This document shows, piece by piece, positions 62,710-64,000 of a stretch of DNA of 64,000 nucleotides (positions within the stretch are counted from its first letter, which is position 1; each line of letters opens with the position of its first letter). This DNA comes from Clostridia bacterium (lineage in GTDB: Bacteria > Bacillota > Clostridia > Oscillospirales > Acutalibacteraceae). A model generated the notes under the pieces. It saw only the letters and a list, made by a program, of their open reading frames with translations, searched no databases and was not told the origin of the DNA. The stretch lies in assembly GCA_017560255.1 (NCBI GenBank), contig JAFYOI010000055.1, positions 1 to 64,000 on the forward strand. The letters run 5' to 3'. A program made the position numbers and the translations under genes.

Positions 62710-63594
62710 ATGCTTAGTGATTTGACAGAAAAATTTACAGGCAGAATAATCAAGGGTATAGGCGGTTTCTATTACGTAGAAGCCGCCGGCTCGCTTTATG
62801 AGTGCAAGGCTAAGGGTATACTGCGGAAAAAGCGAATTACCCCGCTTGTAGGAGATTTTGTAACAATCTCTGTTAAGGAGCAGAGCGAAAATACCATTGA
62901 CGATATATTGGAGCGTAAAAACAGCCTTGTAAGGCCCCCGCTTGCCAATATTGACGTATTAGCGATTGTTGTGTCTACTTGCTCACCGATGCCTAATTTT
63001 CTTGTTATTGATAAATTGATTTCAATCGCTGAAAATAAAGGTATTGAGCCGATAATTATCGTAACAAAAAACGATTTGGTCTGCGGTGAGGATATTCAAA
63101 AAATATACTCTGATTCGGGATTTAATGTTTTCTCAAACGACGAAGTCGATAAGATTAAAGAGTTTTTCAATGGAAAAGTTGTTGCTTTTACGGGTAATTC
63201 GGGCGTTGGAAAATCTACCTTGCTCAACAAAATCGATTCACGACTCGGTTTGTCAACCGGCGAAATCAGTGAAAAACTGGGCAGAGGTAGGCATACCACA
63301 CGTCACGTAGAACTTTTTAAAATTGGTGATGGGTATATTGCTGATACACCCGGTTTTTCTTCTGTAGATATGGAACGTTGCGAACAGGTTTTTAAGGCAG
63401 ACCTTGCATATTGTTTCAGGGAGTTTAAGCCGTTTTTGGGCAAATGTCGGTTTACTTCATGCGCTCATATTAATGATTTGGGTTGCGCAGTCACACAAGC
63501 ACTCAATGATGGTAAAATTGCAAAATCAAGATACAATAGTTATACTTCTCTCTATGAAGATGCTAAAAAAATAAAAGAATGGGAGAATAAATAA
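62710..63594 (+). CDS. rsgA: Ribosome small subunit-dependent GTPase A
   Basis: The 294-residue circularly permuted GTPase shows an OB domain (about 1-70), the G4 motif VTKNDL, the P-loop FTGNSGVGKSTLLNKI, and DTPGFSS after it. A C-terminal zinc site follows (CRFTSCAHINDLGCAV). It aids late maturation of the 30S subunit. It lies in the same place as cpgA in Bacillus, after prkC, but rpe and thiN do not follow. Confidence 0.95.
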   Translation: MLSDLTEKFTGRIIKGIGGFYYVEAAGSLYECKAKGILRKKRITPLVGDFVTISVKEQSENTIDDILERKNSLVRPPLANIDVLAIVVSTCSPMPNFLVIDKLISIAENKGIEPIIIVTKNDLVCGEDIQKIYSDSGFNVFSNDEVDKIKEFFNGKVVAFTGNSGVGKSTLLNKIDSRLGLSTGEISEKLGRGRHTTRHVELFKIGDGYIADTPGFSSVDMERCEQVFKADLAYCFREFKPFLGKCRFTSCAHINDLGCAVTQALNDGKIAKSRYNSYTSLYEDAKKIKEWENK

Positions 63595-63655
63595 TCACCT
63601 CTATTCAAAACGGTCATATATTGTATTATCAGACTGTTTTTCGGGGTGATACATA

Positions 63656-63808
63656 ATGCGTAAAACGGAATGTTTAAAAGGCGCTTTTTACGCGGCGTTT
63701 GGCATAGGCATACTTATCTCTTTCTGGCTTTCTGCTAAAATTTTGGTAATCATCTTGGCAATTGCATTAGTCTTAACGGGATTTAACCTGTTGACAAAGC
63801 ATAGTTAA
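63656..63808 (+). CDS. 50-residue membrane protein upstream of spoVM
   Basis: This short frame starts at ATG with GGGGTG upstream. After MRKTECLKGAFYA come two hydrophobic stretches (residues about 13-25 and 29-46) and the tail NLLTKHS. It lies between rsgA and spoVM where rpe and thiN sit in Bacillus, and ends 13 bases before the spoVM start, so the two are probably co-transcribed. I do not recognise it. Link to sporulation is inferred only from the neighbour. Confidence 0.6.
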   Translation: MRKTECLKGAFYAAFGIGILISFWLSAKILVIILAIALVLTGFNLLTKHS

Positions 63809-63821
63809 AGGAGGGATATAT

Positions 63822-63911
63822 GTGAAAGTCGTCGTTGTAAAGAGTCCTAAATTTTTACGAGGAATATTGAGAATGATATTTGGGATAAAAAAAGAAACTG
63901 ACTGTGAATAA
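63822..63911 (+). CDS. spoVM: Stage V sporulation protein M
   Basis: The 29-codon frame starts at GTG six bases after AAAGGAGGG, one of the best ribosome sites in the window. KVVVVKSPKFLRGILRMIFG matches the SpoVM pattern (Bacillus: KFYTIKLPKFLGGIVRAMLG), including the Pro-Lys-Phe-Leu break and the amphipathic helix. SpoVM recognises the positive curvature of the forespore membrane and anchors SpoIVA there. Its place after rsgA is conserved. A terminator follows. Confidence 0.9.
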   Translation: MKVVVVKSPKFLRGILRMIFGIKKETDCE

Positions 63912-63927
63912 CGCTGGTAATAAATTT

Positions 63928-63956
63928 AACGGCAGAGTTTTTGCTCTGCCGTTTTT
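63928..63956 (+). terminator. Terminator of the spoVM operon
   Basis: A ten-bp stem AACGGCAGAG/CTCTGCCGTT (63928-63937 with 63944-63953) is followed by a T-run. Confidence 0.85.
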
Positions 63957-63969
63957 ATATGTAAAAAAT

Positions 63970-63997
63970 GAAGCGCCATTCTGATGAATGGCGCTTC
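63970..63997 (-). terminator. Terminator of a minus-strand gene beyond the window
   Basis: A 12-bp perfect stem GAAGCGCCATTC/GAATGGCGCTTC (63970-63981 with 63986-63997) has an A-run before it, giving a T-run on the minus strand. This suggests a convergent gene past the right edge. Confidence 0.65.
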
Positions 63998-64000
63998 GAT

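Overview
The window is AT-rich, densely coded DNA from an endospore-forming Firmicute. Marker genes are an alpha/beta-type small acid-soluble spore protein, spoIVA, gerW/ytfJ and a 29-codon spoVM. Gene orders such as scpA-scpB-ytfI-ytfJ-dacB-rluB and yicC-remA-gmk-rpoZ-priA-def-fmt-rsmB-rlmN-prpC-prkC-rsgA-spoVM are typical of the group. The repeat families and the polymorphic-toxin and surface-protein content point to an anaerobic gut-type Clostridia (Oscillospirales/Ruminococcaceae-like). That placement is inference.

Positions 1-5520 are an accessory region. It opens with the 3' end of a secreted protein made of 103-residue repeats. Three decayed Rhs/YD-repeat C-terminal toxin cassettes follow in tandem, each with its own downstream immunity candidate (1063-2223, 2451-4454, 4583-5406). 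Each cassette ends in a copy of a short GGGGACGG-type repeat, and the second and third begin just after a second repeat family. A spore SASP gene and a zinc-ribbon membrane protein close this part.

Positions 6739-21000 hold pyrimidine synthesis genes (pyrC-pyrF-pyrK-pyrD), a phosphatase, ruvX, a VanZ-like protein, two half-size TauE transporters, an ECF-type sigma factor with a membrane partner, uvrB-uvrA, and a solitary TIR-domain protein beside tRNA-Leu(UAA).

Positions 21200-32600 are mostly cell-envelope and accessory genes: a VanY-type carboxypeptidase, a 2-hydroxyacid dehydrogenase with an AEC permease, and a large secreted CHAP-like/SH3 protein. The last carries the same repeat domain seen at position 1. 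An array of four lipoproteins follows, flanked by opposite-facing copies of the GGGGACGG repeat, and then pilT.

Positions 32800-43500 contain spoIVA behind a sigma-E-like promoter, ligA, a three-gene sortase locus, a 6S RNA candidate next to a DUF1292 gene, and a cluster of a PqqD-like protein, an FG-GAP-like lipoprotein and a two-component system.

Positions 43480-64000 are conserved housekeeping operons: DUF1385, prmC, an M50 protease, chromosome segregation, sporulation proteins, nucleotide and translation functions, the PrpC/PrkC signalling pair, rsgA and spoVM. Translation starts were adjusted from Shine-Dalgarno spacing wherever the longest frame would begin inside or too close to the ribosome site. 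No CRISPR array, prophage or intact insertion sequence was seen.
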